Made by a program: the position numbers and the translations under genes
NCBI GenBank assembly: GCA_023230925.1
Contig: JALNWK010000042.1
Location: 1 to 26,012, forward strand
DNA length: 26,012 bases
Direction: 5' to 3'
Source: Limnochordia bacterium
GTDB taxonomy: Bacteria; Bacillota; Limnochordia; DUMW01
Notes under the pieces: generated by a model
The model's database searches: none
The model's input: only the letters and a program-made list of their open reading frames with translations
What the model was told of the DNA's origin: nothing
In this document: positions 25,937-26,012 of the stretch, piece after piece
Layout of the letters: each line of letters starts with the position of its first letter
Numbering within the stretch: position 1 is the first letter of the stretch

Positions 25937-25981
25937 CGGGTAATACTCCTAATAAGATAACAACCAAAAGGAGATGACCCG
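25937..25981 (+). promoter_or_regulatory. Hairpin that would sequester the ribosome binding site of the last gene
   Basis: Arms 25937-25950 and 25969-25981 pair as 5 bp, one A-G mismatch, 2 bp, one bulged A and 5 bp, with an 18-base loop. The right arm contains the AGGAG of the downstream gene and ends right against its ATG. If formed in the mRNA, it would hide the ribosome binding site. Confidence 0.55.
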
Positions 25982-26012
25982 ATGTCTACTATCAGTATAC
26001 CCAGATTGTTTG
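25982..26012 (+). CDS. Start of an unidentified gene, cut by the window end
   Basis: ATG at 25982 with AAGGAG eight bases upstream. The visible residues are MSTISIPRLF before the window ends. Too little is present to name it. The strong but hairpin-buried ribosome binding site is reminiscent of insertion-sequence transposase genes, but that is a guess. Confidence 0.4.
   Translation, partial: MSTISIPRLF

Noticed and set aside
1..26012. CRISPR arrays, rRNA, tRNA genes
   Set aside because: No regularly spaced repeats, tRNA cloverleaf or rRNA-like segments were seen on reading both strands.

Overview
The window looks like part of an anaerobic Bacillota-type chromosome, possibly of the Limnochordia or deep Clostridia kind. 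The signs are strong AGGAGG-type ribosome binding sites, frequent GTG starts, mid GC, a four-gene TPR/J/GrpE/Hsp70 cassette, and many sugar ABC solute-binding proteins next to sulfatases. The taxon is inferred from gene style and not from a marker gene. Secreted proteins carry Sec signal peptides without a lipobox, which would suit a diderm cell.

Region 1 (1-6070, minus strand) is a housekeeping and stress block. A sigma-A-like promoter at 6035-6063 precedes a tightly coupled operon: a TPR protein, a short J-domain protein with a degenerate HPD motif, a GrpE-like exchange factor and a short DnaK-like Hsp70. Peptide methionine sulfoxide reductase (msrA) follows.

Region 2 (6070-7277) is a decayed stretch. 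It holds unassigned open frames and a hepT toxin gene broken by a single -1 frameshift, with no mntA partner.

Region 3 (7278-22730, all minus strand) is a glycan-foraging locus. It contains three Cys-type sulfatases, an M60-type (mucinase-like) metallopeptidase, a GH18 enzyme with an N-terminal discoidin-like domain, and two intact sugar ABC solute-binding proteins. It also holds a third solute-binding gene that has lost its 5' end and the last ~75 codons of a deleted alpha-L-fucosidase. No ABC permease, sulfatase-maturating enzyme or FGE gene lies in the window. The M60 and GH18 proteins end in the same ~355-residue module, which I do not recognise. Genes are spaced by 110-640 bp and often separated by hairpins, so most are probably separate transcription units. 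Two of the gaps carry near-duplicate promoter/operator regions.

Region 4 (23519-25666, plus strand) is an intact GH29 alpha-L-fucosidase followed by an AraC-family regulator, divergent from region 3. Together, regions 3 and 4 suggest attack on sulfated, fucosylated, GlcNAc-containing glycoproteins such as mucin-like material: desulfation, defucosylation, GH18 cleavage, proteolysis of the glycosylated peptide, and ABC import through permeases encoded elsewhere. The window ends in the start of an unidentified gene whose ribosome binding site lies inside a hairpin, as is seen for some transposases.
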